64,000 bases of DNA. Origin: JAAYAE01 sp963678395. GTDB lineage: Bacteria; Bacillota; Negativicutes; Acidaminococcales; Acidaminococcaceae. The translations under genes and the position numbers were made by a program. Shown piece by piece: positions 37,963-46,359 of this stretch. Positions within the stretch are counted from its first letter, which is position 1, and each line of letters opens with the position of its first letter. The notes under the pieces were generated by a model. That model did no database searches, was not told the DNA's origin, and saw only the letters and a list, made by a program, of their open reading frames with translations. The stretch is taken from assembly GCA_963678395.1 (NCBI GenBank), contig OY782827.1, forward strand, positions 930,001-994,000, read 5' to 3'.

Positions 37963-38016
37963 GGTTTAACACGCCCTTTCTAAATTGATTTTAGCTTGTT
38001 AAACTTTTCGTGTCCA

Positions 38017-38466
38017 TTCTTATATACTAGTACCACTTTTATTATTTTAGTCATTGTTGGAATTATGTCTTTGATTGGGAATACTATTGGTAGTAAAAAT
38101 GGTTTCGTAGAAGCTATTCCCGGACTTTTGATTTTAATCGCCATTGCTTTGGTCGGTATTGCTATGGGTAAATATTTACCTGGTGGTATACCGGGGGTTG
38201 CTTATGTAGTAACGCTGGGCTGTATTTTAACTTATCCAGGAGTTCCCGGTGCAGATTTTATTAATGCCTGCATGAAAAAAGTCGGAATTTTACCACTTTG
38301 CACGCCTATACTTGCCTATGCCGGTGTATCGATTGGCAAGGATTTGGATGCTTTTGCTCATTCAGGGTGGCGCATTGTTGTTTTATCTTGTGTAATTTTC
38401 GTTGGGGCCTATTTAGGTTCGGCGGTGATTGCACAGATTATACTTAAATATTTGGGACAGATTTAG
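38017..38466 (+). pseudogene. Polytopic membrane protein, 5' end lost at the IS3 element
   Basis: About 150 residues with four to five membrane segments (FIILVIVGIMSLIG, GLLILIAIALVGIAMG, VAYVVTLGCILTYPG, IVVLSCVIFVGAYLG) are in frame from the IS3 end to a stop at 38464. Open translation begins inside the IS with no native start, so the N-terminus is missing. The conserved-looking motif PILAYAGVSIGKDLDAFA suggests a transporter-like family, but I cannot name it with confidence. It is unrelated to the TonB receptor on the other side of the IS. Confidence 0.65.
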
Positions 38467-38505
38467 TAAGCTTGCAAATAATATATTAATAATTTTATAC
38501 TAAGA

Positions 38506-38568
38506 AATATTTTATCAATTATAAAGGAGCAACCATAATGGTTGCTCCTTTATAATTGATAAAATATT
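38506..38568. repeat. 63-bp near-perfect palindrome
   Basis: Positions 38506-38536 and 38538-38568 are perfect 31-nt inverted repeats around a single central base. It lies between the truncated membrane protein and the next gene. It can act as a terminator but has no T-run. Each arm contains AAAGGAGC or its complement. Confidence 0.85.
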
Positions 38569-38616
38569 CTAAATAAGGTAGAATAGAAACATATTCTGAA
38601 ATTGGAGGTCGTTCAA

Positions 38617-39087
38617 ATGGCGGATAATGAAATTGTAGCGCAAACAGACTTTGCTAGTCTGATTCATAATGCAGAGATTTGCGGAGAAATAGTAAAATGG
38701 GGTAATGCTAATAATTACCCGGTGCAAAAAGCTAAGTTAATAACTAAATTGGATGCATACGTAGGTTTTGCCCCTAAATATATGATTGTGGCGAGACGAA
38801 AACCGCCTGTGCCTGGAGGCTGGACTGTTACAGTAGAAAGGTATGAGCCGGAAACGCGCGTCATTCCTGTTAATGTAAGAGCTGTTAAAGGGCAAGATGG
38901 AAGTACTAGTTATGCTATTAACAAGTTTGTAATAAAGATGATGGAAGAATATCGTAAAGAGGGGCTTACAATTACTGTCAGCGAAAATCCTTCTGAAATT
39001 TATGGCTCCATGACACGTGAAATAACCGCGACAGGCCACCACATCTTAGTAGAATCTTTTGAAGAATTCATTGATAATATGAGATAA
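38617..39087 (+). CDS. Conserved-looking hypothetical protein, 156 residues
   Basis: This soluble protein has no recognisable domain. It has a compact alpha/beta character with two proline-rich turns (FAPKYMIVARRKPPVPGGW) and a segment TGHHILVESFEEFIDNM at the end. The start at 38617 follows TTGGAGG; a start 15 bases upstream is in frame but has no better site. No signal peptide or membrane segment is seen. It stands alone between a long palindrome and the convergent thiC gene, 15 bases from the thiC stop. Function unknown. Confidence 0.7.
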   Translation: MADNEIVAQTDFASLIHNAEICGEIVKWGNANNYPVQKAKLITKLDAYVGFAPKYMIVARRKPPVPGGWTVTVERYEPETRVIPVNVRAVKGQDGSTSYAINKFVIKMMEEYRKEGLTITVSENPSEIYGSMTREITATGHHILVESFEEFIDNMR

Positions 39088-39102
39088 TAAGAATTGACAC
39101 TG

Positions 39103-40416
39103 CTATTTTTTAGCAGTGTTTTTCTTTTTGGCGGCGGCCAAATATTCTCCAACTATTTTTACTGCGCAATAATCACCGCACATAGAGCATGCTTCATCAT
39201 CAGTTTTATTTTTGGCATCACGAAAACGTTGAGCTTTTACAGGATCTGTTGCTAAACGTATTTGTTCAGGCCAGTTTAATTCTTTGCGTGCTTTGGCCAT
39301 TTTCAAATCCCATTCAATTGCTGCAGGAATACCTTTTACAATATCAGCAGCATGGCCTGCAATGCGGGTTGCTATTACACCTTCACGCACATCGTCAATA
39401 TCAGGTAACCCCAGATGCTCAGCAGGAGTAACATAGCATAAGAAGTCGGCACCGGCAGAGGCGGCAAGTGTACCGCCGATAGCGGAAGTAATGTGGTCAT
39501 AACCTGGAGCGATGTCTGTAACTAACGGCCCCAACACATGGAAAGGGGCACCTTTGCAGAGGCTTTTTTGTAATTGCATATTAGTTGCTATTTGATTATA
39601 AGGTACATGCCCTGGGCCTTCTACCATAACTTGAACTCCTCGTTCCCAGGCTCTTTGAGTTAATTCACCTAAGTTAATAAGCTCTTGTATTTGGGCTCTA
39701 TCAGTAGCGTCAGCTAAGCAACCAGGACGTAGACCGTCTCCTAGACTAATGGTTACGTCATATTTTTCACAGATGTCTAAAATTTCATCGTAGTATTCAT
39801 AAAAGGGGTTTTCTTTTTCATTATGGAGCATCCAGCCGGTAATAAACGAACCACCACGGCTAACTACGTCCATGATACGTCCTTCAGTAGTTAAGGCATG
39901 TATTACATTCTTATTGATACCGCAGTGCATAGTCATAAAATCAGCACCATCTCTGGCCTGTTCTTCAATTACCTGAAAGATATCCTCTTTTGTCATATCA
40001 ACCACGGCGCCATGCATTTTTATAGCATTTACGGTAACTTGATAAATAGGTACAGTTCCTACCATAACAGTAGAAGCGGCAATTATAGAACGACGAGACA
40101 GAGTTATGTTATCGCCTGTGCTTAAGTCCATGACAGCATCTGCTCCGGCATCAATGGCAGCTTTGAGCTTAGCTAATTCAGGTTCAGGATCAGGGTAGGA
40201 GGAAGAAGTGCCAATGTTAGCATTAACTTTGGTGGTCAATCCTTTTCCTACGCCTCTAGGGACAAGGTTTTTATGGTTAATATTTGCGCATATGGCAATG
40301 GTGCCTTCTGCTACCCTTTGCCTGATAATCTCGGTGGGAATATTTTCTTGCTGTGCTACGGTTTCCATTTCTTTGGTAATAATGTTGTTGCGGGCTTTTT
40401 GCATTTGTGTTTGCAT
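39103..40416 (-). CDS. thiC: Phosphomethylpyrimidine synthase
   Basis: The 437-residue radical-SAM enzyme makes the pyrimidine half of thiamine (HMP-P) from aminoimidazole ribotide. Visible are the N-terminal VAEGTIAICANINHKN region, IGTSSSYPDPEPELAKL, MTMHCGINK, MVEGPGHVPYNQI and the C-terminal cluster-binding CSMCGDYCAVK (CxxCxxxxC), which in this family supplies the SAM cluster. Length is typical of the short bacterial form. The start follows AGGAGGAA on the minus strand. It is governed by a TPP riboswitch directly upstream. Intact. Confidence 0.96.
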   Translation of the reverse strand: MQTQMQKARNNIITKEMETVAQQENIPTEIIRQRVAEGTIAICANINHKNLVPRGVGKGLTTKVNANIGTSSSYPDPEPELAKLKAAIDAGADAVMDLSTGDNITLSRRSIIAASTVMVGTVPIYQVTVNAIKMHGAVVDMTKEDIFQVIEEQARDGADFMTMHCGINKNVIHALTTEGRIMDVVSRGGSFITGWMLHNEKENPFYEYYDEILDICEKYDVTISLGDGLRPGCLADATDRAQIQELINLGELTQRAWERGVQVMVEGPGHVPYNQIATNMQLQKSLCKGAPFHVLGPLVTDIAPGYDHITSAIGGTLAASAGADFLCYVTPAEHLGLPDIDDVREGVIATRIAGHAADIVKGIPAAIEWDLKMAKARKELNWPEQIRLATDPVKAQRFRDAKNKTDDEACSMCGDYCAVKIVGEYLAAAKKKNTAKK

Positions 40417-40427
40417 AATGTTCCTCC

Positions 40428-40464
40428 TAAAATAAAATGACCACTTTCTTTAACAAGAAAGTGG
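40428..40464 (-). terminator. TPP-riboswitch-controlled terminator
   Basis: On the minus strand, CCACTTTCTT-GTTA-AAGAAAGTGG (40464-40441) forms a 10-bp stem followed by TCATTTTATTTT. Its 5' arm can pair instead with the GGAAGTGG end of the riboswitch (40491-40484). That provides an anti-terminator when TPP is absent. Confidence 0.75.
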
Positions 40465-40482
40465 CGCCTAAGACTTAAAGGT

Positions 40483-40563
40483 ACCACTTCCCTACGGCGG
40501 CATTATCCGCAATCAGGTTCTAAGGGTCGACCATAGGTCTCTCAGCATTTAGCGCCCCCAGTG
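40483..40563 (-). promoter_or_regulatory. TPP riboswitch (THI element)
   Basis: Read on the minus strand it contains the conserved THI blocks GGGGGCGC, GCTGAGAG, ACCCTTAGAACCTGAT, GCGGATAATGCCG and GTAGGGAAGTGG. It lies 67 bases upstream of the thiC start and should repress thiC when thiamine pyrophosphate is abundant. Confidence 0.95.
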
Positions 40564-40765
40564 ATATACAAAATATTTAATTACACGGTAAGTTTAACAA
40601 ATATATCACGGAAATACAATGATTTATTCACTAATTTAATATATAATAGTGCTAGGTAGTAAATTGTTAAAGCAATTTACAAGGACACATTTTTAGGGTA
40701 CACTACTTGTGTAAGAACGTACGTTATTGACGTGAAATTTTTTTGGGAAAGCGGGTGTCTGCATA

Positions 40766-43700
40766 ATGGTAAAAATGAAAACAATGGATGGTAATACGGC
40801 CGCCGCATATGTTTCTTATGCATTTACGGACGTAGCAGCAATTTATCCTATCACACCATCTTCGCCTATGGCGGAAGTTAGTGACGAATGGGCAGCTCAA
40901 GGTAAAAAGAATTTATTTGGGCAGACTTTAAAGGTAATGGAAATGCAATCAGAAGCGGGAGCTTCCGGTGCAGTGCACGGTTCGTTAGCGGCAGGAGCAC
41001 TTACCACTACATATACTGCGTCGCAGGGTCTTTTGCTTATGATTCCTAACATGTATAAAATTGCCGGCGAATTGCTTCCGGCAGTATTTCAAGTATCTGC
41101 TCGTGCGTTGGCGACTAGTTCGTTGTCAATTTTTGGCGATCAACAAGACGTTATGGCAGCGAGGCAGACAGGGTTTGCACTTTTGGCTGAAAGTAGCGTA
41201 CAAGAGGTTATGGATCTTTCTGCCGTAGCCCATTTATCCGCTATTCGTGGCCGTGTGCCATTTGTGAATTTCTTTGATGGGTTTCGTACTTCCCATGAAG
41301 TTCAGAAAATAGAAGTCCTTGACTATGCTGATTTAGATAAAATGCTTGATAAGGACGCTGTAGCTGCTTTTCGACAACGAGGATTAAATCCGGACAAACC
41401 GGTGATTCGTGGTACTGCTCAAAATCCTGACATTTACTTCCAGACACGTGAAGCTGTTAATGAGTATTATAAAGCGTTGCCAGCTATCGTAGAAGACTAC
41501 ATGGAGCAGATTAGTGCCTTAATGGGGCGCAAATATGGCTTGTTTAATTACTATGGGGCTGCAGATGCTGAGCGCGTAATTATTCTTATGGGCTCAGGCG
41601 CAGAAACAGTTCAAACAGTAGTTGAGGCTTTAACTGCCAAGGATGAAAAAGTAGGCGTTTTGGTAGTACATTTGTACAGGCCTTTTTCTGCCAAACATTT
41701 TCTTTCAGCTATGCCTGCTAGTGTTAAAAAGATTGCTGTTTTGGATAGGACTAAAGAACCAGGTGCTTTGGGAGAACCGTTATATCTAGATGTGCGCGAA
41801 GTTTATTATAATAGTGATAAGCGTCCCATAATTGTAGGTGGTCGTTACGGTCTAGGTTCTAAAGAATTCTATCCTGCTGATGTTCTTGCTGTTTTTGAAA
41901 ATTTAAAAGCCGCAGAGCCCAAAACCGGTTTTACTGTAGGAATTGTTGATGATGTTACGGCAACTTCTTTGTCCGTGGGCGATGTTTTAGATATTACTCC
42001 GGTAGGAACGAAGAGCTGCAAATTCTGGGGTTTAGGTTCTGATGGAACAGTAGGTGCTAATAAGAGTGCTATTAAAATTATAGGAGACCATACTAATATG
42101 TATGCGCAAGGATATTTCTCTTATGATTCTAAAAAGTCAGGAGGTATTACCGTGTCGCATTTGCGCTTTGGTGATACTCCTATTAGAGCTCCCTACTTAA
42201 TAAATGCTGCCGATTTTGTAGCAGTTCATAATCAATCCTATGTTGACAAGTATGATGTCTTAGACGGCCTTAAACCGGGCGGAACGTTCTTGTTGAATTG
42301 TCAAGGGGATATGGAGGAATTAGAGGCTAATATTCCTGGAGAAATGAAGCGTTATATAGCTAAAAATAAAATAAAGTTTTATACCATAGACGCTGTAAAA
42401 ATTGCTGAAAGCATTGGGCTTGGTGGGCGCATTAATATGATCATGCAGTCCGCATTTTTTAAGCTTGCCAATATTATTCCTGTGGATGAAGCCAGCAAGT
42501 ACCTTAAAGAGGCTATAGACCATTCTTATGGTTTAAAAGGTCAAAATGTCTTGAATATGAACTATAAGGCTGTTGATCAGGGAACCGATGCCGTAGTGGA
42601 AGTAATAGTACCAGCGGCTTGGGCTGAGGCCAAGGATTCTATTGCAGCAGCAGCTGGTGACAATGTATTTGCTGAAAATATTTTGAAGCCAATGAACCGA
42701 CTTGAGGGAGATAAATTACCTGTTAGTACATTCTTAGATCATGCTGATGGCTCTTTTCCTTCCGGCACTTCTGCTTTTGAAAAGCGGGGAATAGCAATTA
42801 GTGTGCCTGAGTGGCAAATGGATAAGTGTATTCAATGTAATCAATGTGCGTTTGTTTGTCCTCATGCTGTAATTCGTCCGGTGTTGTTAGATGAGGAAGA
42901 AATGAAAGCTGCACCTACAGGGTTTACGGCTAAGGATGCTGTTGGAGCAAAAGGGCTCAAATTCCGCATTGCCGTTTCTGTAATGGACTGCGTAGGCTGT
43001 GGAAACTGTGCTCAAGTTTGTCCGGCTAAAGAAAAGGCTTTGATTATGAAACCATTGGCAACGCAAATGGAACAAGTTGATTTGTGGGATTATGCTGTAA
43101 ACAAAGTTGCACATAAAGCTAATCCTATGAATAAGAAAACTGTTAAAGGCGTGCAATTTGAAGAACCGCTGTTGGAATTTTCCGGAGCCTGCGCTGGTTG
43201 CGGCGAAACTCCCTATGCCAAGCTGATAACACAGTTGGTAGGTGATCGTATGATGATTGCTAATGCAACAGGCTGCACCTCTATTTGGGGCGCTAGTGCT
43301 CCTTCGATGCCTTATACAAAGAACTGCAAAGGCCATGGGCCAAGTTGGGCAAATTCTTTGTTTGAGGATAATGCTGAGTATGGTTTAGGCATGTTCCTGG
43401 GTGTTAAACAATCACGCGAACGAGTGGCTGATTTGTTGCGCACAGCTTTGGAGCAAGGAATAAGTGTTGAATTAAAAGCAGTTATGGAAGATTGGCTGGC
43501 TAACGAAAATGTGGGCGATGGCAGCCGTGAGCGTGCTGACGCTTTAGAAGCTATGTTGTTAAAGGAAAAAGCCGGCAATGCACTTTTAGAGGAAATTTAT
43601 GATAACAAGAATTTCTTCGTTAAACGGTCCCATTGGATTTTTGGTGGCGATGGCTGGGCTTATGATATTGGCTTTGGTGGTGTTGACCATGTATTGGCTT

Positions 43701-44278
43701 CAGTTGAAGATGTAAATATTATGGTCTTTGATACTGAAGTATATTCTAACACCGGAGGTCAGTCTTCTAAAGCAACACCAACTGCGGCTATTGCTAAGTT
43801 TGCTGCCGGCGGGAAAAAGACAAAGAAGAAAGATTTGGGCATGATAGCCATGACCTATGGATATGTTTATGTGGCGCAAGTAGCTATGGGTGCGGATAAG
43901 AATCAAACCTTAAAGGCTATTGCCGAGGCAGAAGCATATCCGGGTCCGTCAATTATTATTGCTTATGCTCCATGTATTAACCATGGTTTAAAATTGGGCA
44001 TGGGTTGCACGCAATTGGAAGAAAAACGTGCTGTAGAAGCTGGCTATTGGGCTAACTTCCGCTACAATCCAGCATTAAAAGACGAGGGTAAAAAATCGTT
44101 CTTCTTAGATTCTAAAGAACCTACGGCAGATTTCAGAGAGTTTTTATTAGGCGAAGTTCGTTATTCATCTTTGCTTAAACAATTCCCTGATACTGCAGAA
44201 GCGCTTTTTGAAAAAACACATAAAGACGCTGTGGAACGTATTGCCGGGTACAAAAAATTGGCTGAGGAAACTCTGTAA
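40766..44278 (+). CDS. nifJ: Pyruvate:ferredoxin (flavodoxin) oxidoreductase
   Basis: This 1170-residue single-chain PFOR oxidises pyruvate to acetyl-CoA and CO2 and reduces ferredoxin. In order: domain I (IYPITPSSPMAE), domain II, the gamma domain (around residues 420-630), an 8Fe-8S ferredoxin domain (CIQCNQCAFVCP and CVGCGNCAQVCP), and the TPP-binding domain with CAGCGETPYAKL and GGDGWAYDIGFGGVDH. All cluster cysteines are present. The start is ATG 40766 or ATG 40775; neither has a strong binding site. A palindrome AACGTACGTT lies at 40716-40725. Intact and followed by a terminator. Confidence 0.97.
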   Translation: MVKMKTMDGNTAAAYVSYAFTDVAAIYPITPSSPMAEVSDEWAAQGKKNLFGQTLKVMEMQSEAGASGAVHGSLAAGALTTTYTASQGLLLMIPNMYKIAGELLPAVFQVSARALATSSLSIFGDQQDVMAARQTGFALLAESSVQEVMDLSAVAHLSAIRGRVPFVNFFDGFRTSHEVQKIEVLDYADLDKMLDKDAVAAFRQRGLNPDKPVIRGTAQNPDIYFQTREAVNEYYKALPAIVEDYMEQISALMGRKYGLFNYYGAADAERVIILMGSGAETVQTVVEALTAKDEKVGVLVVHLYRPFSAKHFLSAMPASVKKIAVLDRTKEPGALGEPLYLDVREVYYNSDKRPIIVGGRYGLGSKEFYPADVLAVFENLKAAEPKTGFTVGIVDDVTATSLSVGDVLDITPVGTKSCKFWGLGSDGTVGANKSAIKIIGDHTNMYAQGYFSYDSKKSGGITVSHLRFGDTPIRAPYLINAADFVAVHNQSYVDKYDVLDGLKPGGTFLLNCQGDMEELEANIPGEMKRYIAKNKIKFYTIDAVKIAESIGLGGRINMIMQSAFFKLANIIPVDEASKYLKEAIDHSYGLKGQNVLNMNYKAVDQGTDAVVEVIVPAAWAEAKDSIAAAAGDNVFAENILKPMNRLEGDKLPVSTFLDHADGSFPSGTSAFEKRGIAISVPEWQMDKCIQCNQCAFVCPHAVIRPVLLDEEEMKAAPTGFTAKDAVGAKGLKFRIAVSVMDCVGCGNCAQVCPAKEKALIMKPLATQMEQVDLWDYAVNKVAHKANPMNKKTVKGVQFEEPLLEFSGACAGCGETPYAKLITQLVGDRMMIANATGCTSIWGASAPSMPYTKNCKGHGPSWANSLFEDNAEYGLGMFLGVKQSRERVADLLRTALEQGISVELKAVMEDWLANENVGDGSRERADALEAMLLKEKAGNALLEEIYDNKNFFVKRSHWIFGGDGWAYDIGFGGVDHVLASVEDVNIMVFDTEVYSNTGGQSSKATPTAAIAKFAAGGKKTKKKDLGMIAMTYGYVYVAQVAMGADKNQTLKAIAEAEAYPGPSIIIAYAPCINHGLKLGMGCTQLEEKRAVEAGYWANFRYNPALKDEGKKSFFLDSKEPTADFREFLLGEVRYSSLLKQFPDTAEALFEKTHKDAVERIAGYKKLAEETL

Positions 44279-44292
44279 CAATTAATATAATG

Positions 44293-44332
44293 AAGACACA
44301 TCGCATAATTAGTATGCGATGTGTCTTTTTTA
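44293..44332 (+). terminator. Terminator of the PFOR gene
   Basis: A perfect 15-bp stem (44293-44307 with 44313-44327), a 5-nt loop and a T-run. Confidence 0.92.
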
Positions 44333-44414
44333 TGGTATGCTGAATAAGCATATGTTATAATATATAGGTAAATTTTAAGGTAGAAGTAAGAGAATTGAAT
44401 TTAAGGAGAATGCA

Positions 44415-46022
44415 ATGTTAATATATTTTTTTGCCTTTCTTGGAGGCTTAGCTCTTTTTCTTTATGGTATGCAACTTATGGGGGAAGGTCTGCAACAAGC
44501 GGCCGGTGCACGTTTGCAAAAGATACTGGAAGCTTTAACCGGTTTCACTATTTTTGGAGTTGCCTTAGGAGCCGGTGTTACTGCTATTCTTCAGTCTAGT
44601 AGTGCGACTACGGTTATGACCGTTGGTCTTGTTAATGCAGGACTTCTTACCTTGAAACAAGCTTTTGGCATAGTTATGGGAGCGAATATTGGTACAACTA
44701 TTACAGCCCAACTAATTGCTTTTAAACTAACAGATTATATTACCTTGATTTTAGCTATTGGTTTTGTTTTGCAGGCTTTTTGCGTGCGTAGAAAAATAAA
44801 ATATTTTGGCCAAGTGCTTTTGGGCTTTGGTATTTTAATGTTGGGCATGAGCATGATGAGCGGAGCAGTTACTCCGTTACGCAACTATGCAGGCTTTATT
44901 TCTTTTATCCAAACCTTTGCTGTGCATCCAATATTAGGATTAGGCGTAGGTATTGTTATGACATTGGTTATACAGTCTAGTAGCGCAACAATAGGTATTT
45001 TAATTGCGATGGCAAGCCAAGGGCTTATTCCTTTGGAAGGGGCTATACCGGTACTGCTGGGTGATAATATTGGCACTTGTATTACGGCTATCATGGCTAC
45101 TTTGAGGGCTAATATTAATGCTAAACGTGTAGCATTATCTCATGTGCTTTTCAATCTAATAGGAAGTTTAATATTTTTAGTTTTCATGGATTATTTTATG
45201 AAATTTGTTTTAGCTATTTCACCGGAAAATAACATTGCTAGACAAATTGCTAATGCACATACGGTTTTTAATGTTATTAACACATTAATCTTCTTGCCTT
45301 TTGCAGGGAAATTTACTGATTTCATTCAAGTTTTGATGCCTGGAAATAGTGAAGAAATTTCTTGTAAACCACAATTTATCAATGAGGATATGCTTGGGAC
45401 ACCTGCAATTGCCATGAGGCTTGCTACCAAAGAAGTAGTGCACATGGGAAATATGGCGAAGATAAATATAGAAAAAGCTTTTGCTGCCATTGATGATTTT
45501 GACAGTCGCAAAATAGCCTATGTTTTAGAACATGAACCTGCTATAGATGTTCTAGAGGAAGATATTACCAGGTATTTGACTAAAATGTCGGAAAAACAAA
45601 TGGGAGCGGAAATGTCTGCTCGCCATACAGGGCTATTACATACGTGTAATGATATTGAACGTATTGGTGATCATGCTGAGACTATAGCTAAAAAAGTCCG
45701 TAACATGCATGAGGATAGCGTTACTTTTTCTCCGGCTGCCCAGCAAGAATTGCAGCAACTTAGAGTGCTGGTGCTTGAAGCATGTACGAAGTCTCTGGCA
45801 GCATTAGAAAATGATGACAGAACTATGGCGCAAGAGGCGGTTAATATAACACATCAAGTTAAGCTTAAACAAAAAGAAATCCGTAAAAATCATGTTACAA
45901 GATTAAACGAAAAAATATGTGATCCTTTAAGTGGTTTCGTTATGCTAGAGCTTTTAATTAATATGAAAAGGGTGTCGGATCACAGTAAAAATATAAGTCA
46001 GTTGGTTTTAGGAGAATTTTAA
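44415..46022 (+). CDS. Na/phosphate cotransporter family protein with PhoU-like domain
   Basis: In this 535-residue protein, residues 1-310 are a NptA/YjbB-type membrane domain with the duplicated QSSSAT motif (ILQSSSATTVMT and VIQSSSATIGIL). Residues about 330-535 form a soluble PhoU-like helical domain (CNDIERIGDHAETIAKK, VSDHSKNISQLV). Such proteins mediate Na-coupled phosphate movement, often efflux; direction is not predictable. The start follows TAAGGAG. No pho-box or other phosphate genes are nearby. Intact. Confidence 0.9.
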   Translation: MLIYFFAFLGGLALFLYGMQLMGEGLQQAAGARLQKILEALTGFTIFGVALGAGVTAILQSSSATTVMTVGLVNAGLLTLKQAFGIVMGANIGTTITAQLIAFKLTDYITLILAIGFVLQAFCVRRKIKYFGQVLLGFGILMLGMSMMSGAVTPLRNYAGFISFIQTFAVHPILGLGVGIVMTLVIQSSSATIGILIAMASQGLIPLEGAIPVLLGDNIGTCITAIMATLRANINAKRVALSHVLFNLIGSLIFLVFMDYFMKFVLAISPENNIARQIANAHTVFNVINTLIFLPFAGKFTDFIQVLMPGNSEEISCKPQFINEDMLGTPAIAMRLATKEVVHMGNMAKINIEKAFAAIDDFDSRKIAYVLEHEPAIDVLEEDITRYLTKMSEKQMGAEMSARHTGLLHTCNDIERIGDHAETIAKKVRNMHEDSVTFSPAAQQELQQLRVLVLEACTKSLAALENDDRTMAQEAVNITHQVKLKQKEIRKNHVTRLNEKICDPLSGFVMLELLINMKRVSDHSKNISQLVLGEF

Positions 46023-46060
46023 TTCTAAAGTATAAAAATCGTTTTTGAATATTTTTATCC

Positions 46061-46090
46061 TTGACAAACCCTGTTTGCTTAATTTATAAT
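46061..46090 (+). promoter_or_regulatory. Sigma-70-type promoter of the tRNA-Gly gene
   Basis: Perfect consensus hexamers TTGACA (46061-46066) and TATAAT (46085-46090) with an 18-bp spacer lie 22 bases upstream of the tRNA. Confidence 0.9.
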
Positions 46091-46111
46091 AGCATAAGTG
46101 ACGCTTTAAGT

Positions 46112-46186
46112 GCGGAAATAGCTCAGTGGTAGACCCCCTCCTTGCCAAGGAGGGGGTCGCGAGTCCGAATCTCGTTTTCCGCTCCA
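46112..46186 (+). tRNA. tRNA-Gly (anticodon GCC)
   Basis: This is a 75-base cloverleaf with acceptor stem GCGGAAA/TTTCCGC, encoded CCA, anticodon loop TTGCCAA (GCC at 46144-46146) and a 5-bp anticodon stem CCTCC/GGAGG. Two deviations from the usual glycine tRNA are visible. The D stem GCTC/GACC has a C-C mismatch (usual GAGC). The T loop reads TCCGAAT, so the nearly invariant T55 (pseudouridine) is C. The strong promoter and terminator suggest it is transcribed; whether it is fully functional is uncertain. Confidence 0.88.
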
Positions 46187-46232
46187 TAATAAAAAATCCT
46201 ATTCTACTTTGTAGAGTAGGATTTTTTATTAT
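46186..46232 (+). terminator. Terminator of the tRNA-Gly gene
   Basis: A 22-bp stem (46186-46207 with 46211-46232) has one G-T pair and a 3-nt loop. It contains AAAAAA on the left and TTTTTT on the right. Confidence 0.85.
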
Positions 46233-46359
46233 GGGGAGGACTAAAAATGTTTGAGATAGTTTTTTTTAGGAAATTCACATGCTAGGCTAAACAAGAACTG
46301 CTTTATTAAATAAAACGGGTCAAATAACTATATTTGCTATATATATTGTAAATGAAAGC

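Larger units (their letters stand above)
36795..38016 (-). mobile_element. IS3-family insertion sequence (IS150-like)
   Basis: This element of about 1.2 kb carries overlapping orfA and orfB on the minus strand. Ends begin TG and finish CA. GACACAAATAGTTTAAC near the left end is matched inverted at the right by GACACGAAAAGTTTAAC. No target-site duplication is visible (TAC outside the left end, TTC outside the right). The flanks belong to different genes: a TonB receptor missing its 3' end and a membrane protein missing its 5' end. Exact ends are uncertain by a few bases. Confidence 0.85.

Noticed and set aside
40716..40725. AACGTACGTT palindrome upstream of the PFOR gene as a defined operator
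   Set aside because: Ten bases of palindrome are too short to assign a regulator without comparison to other promoters.
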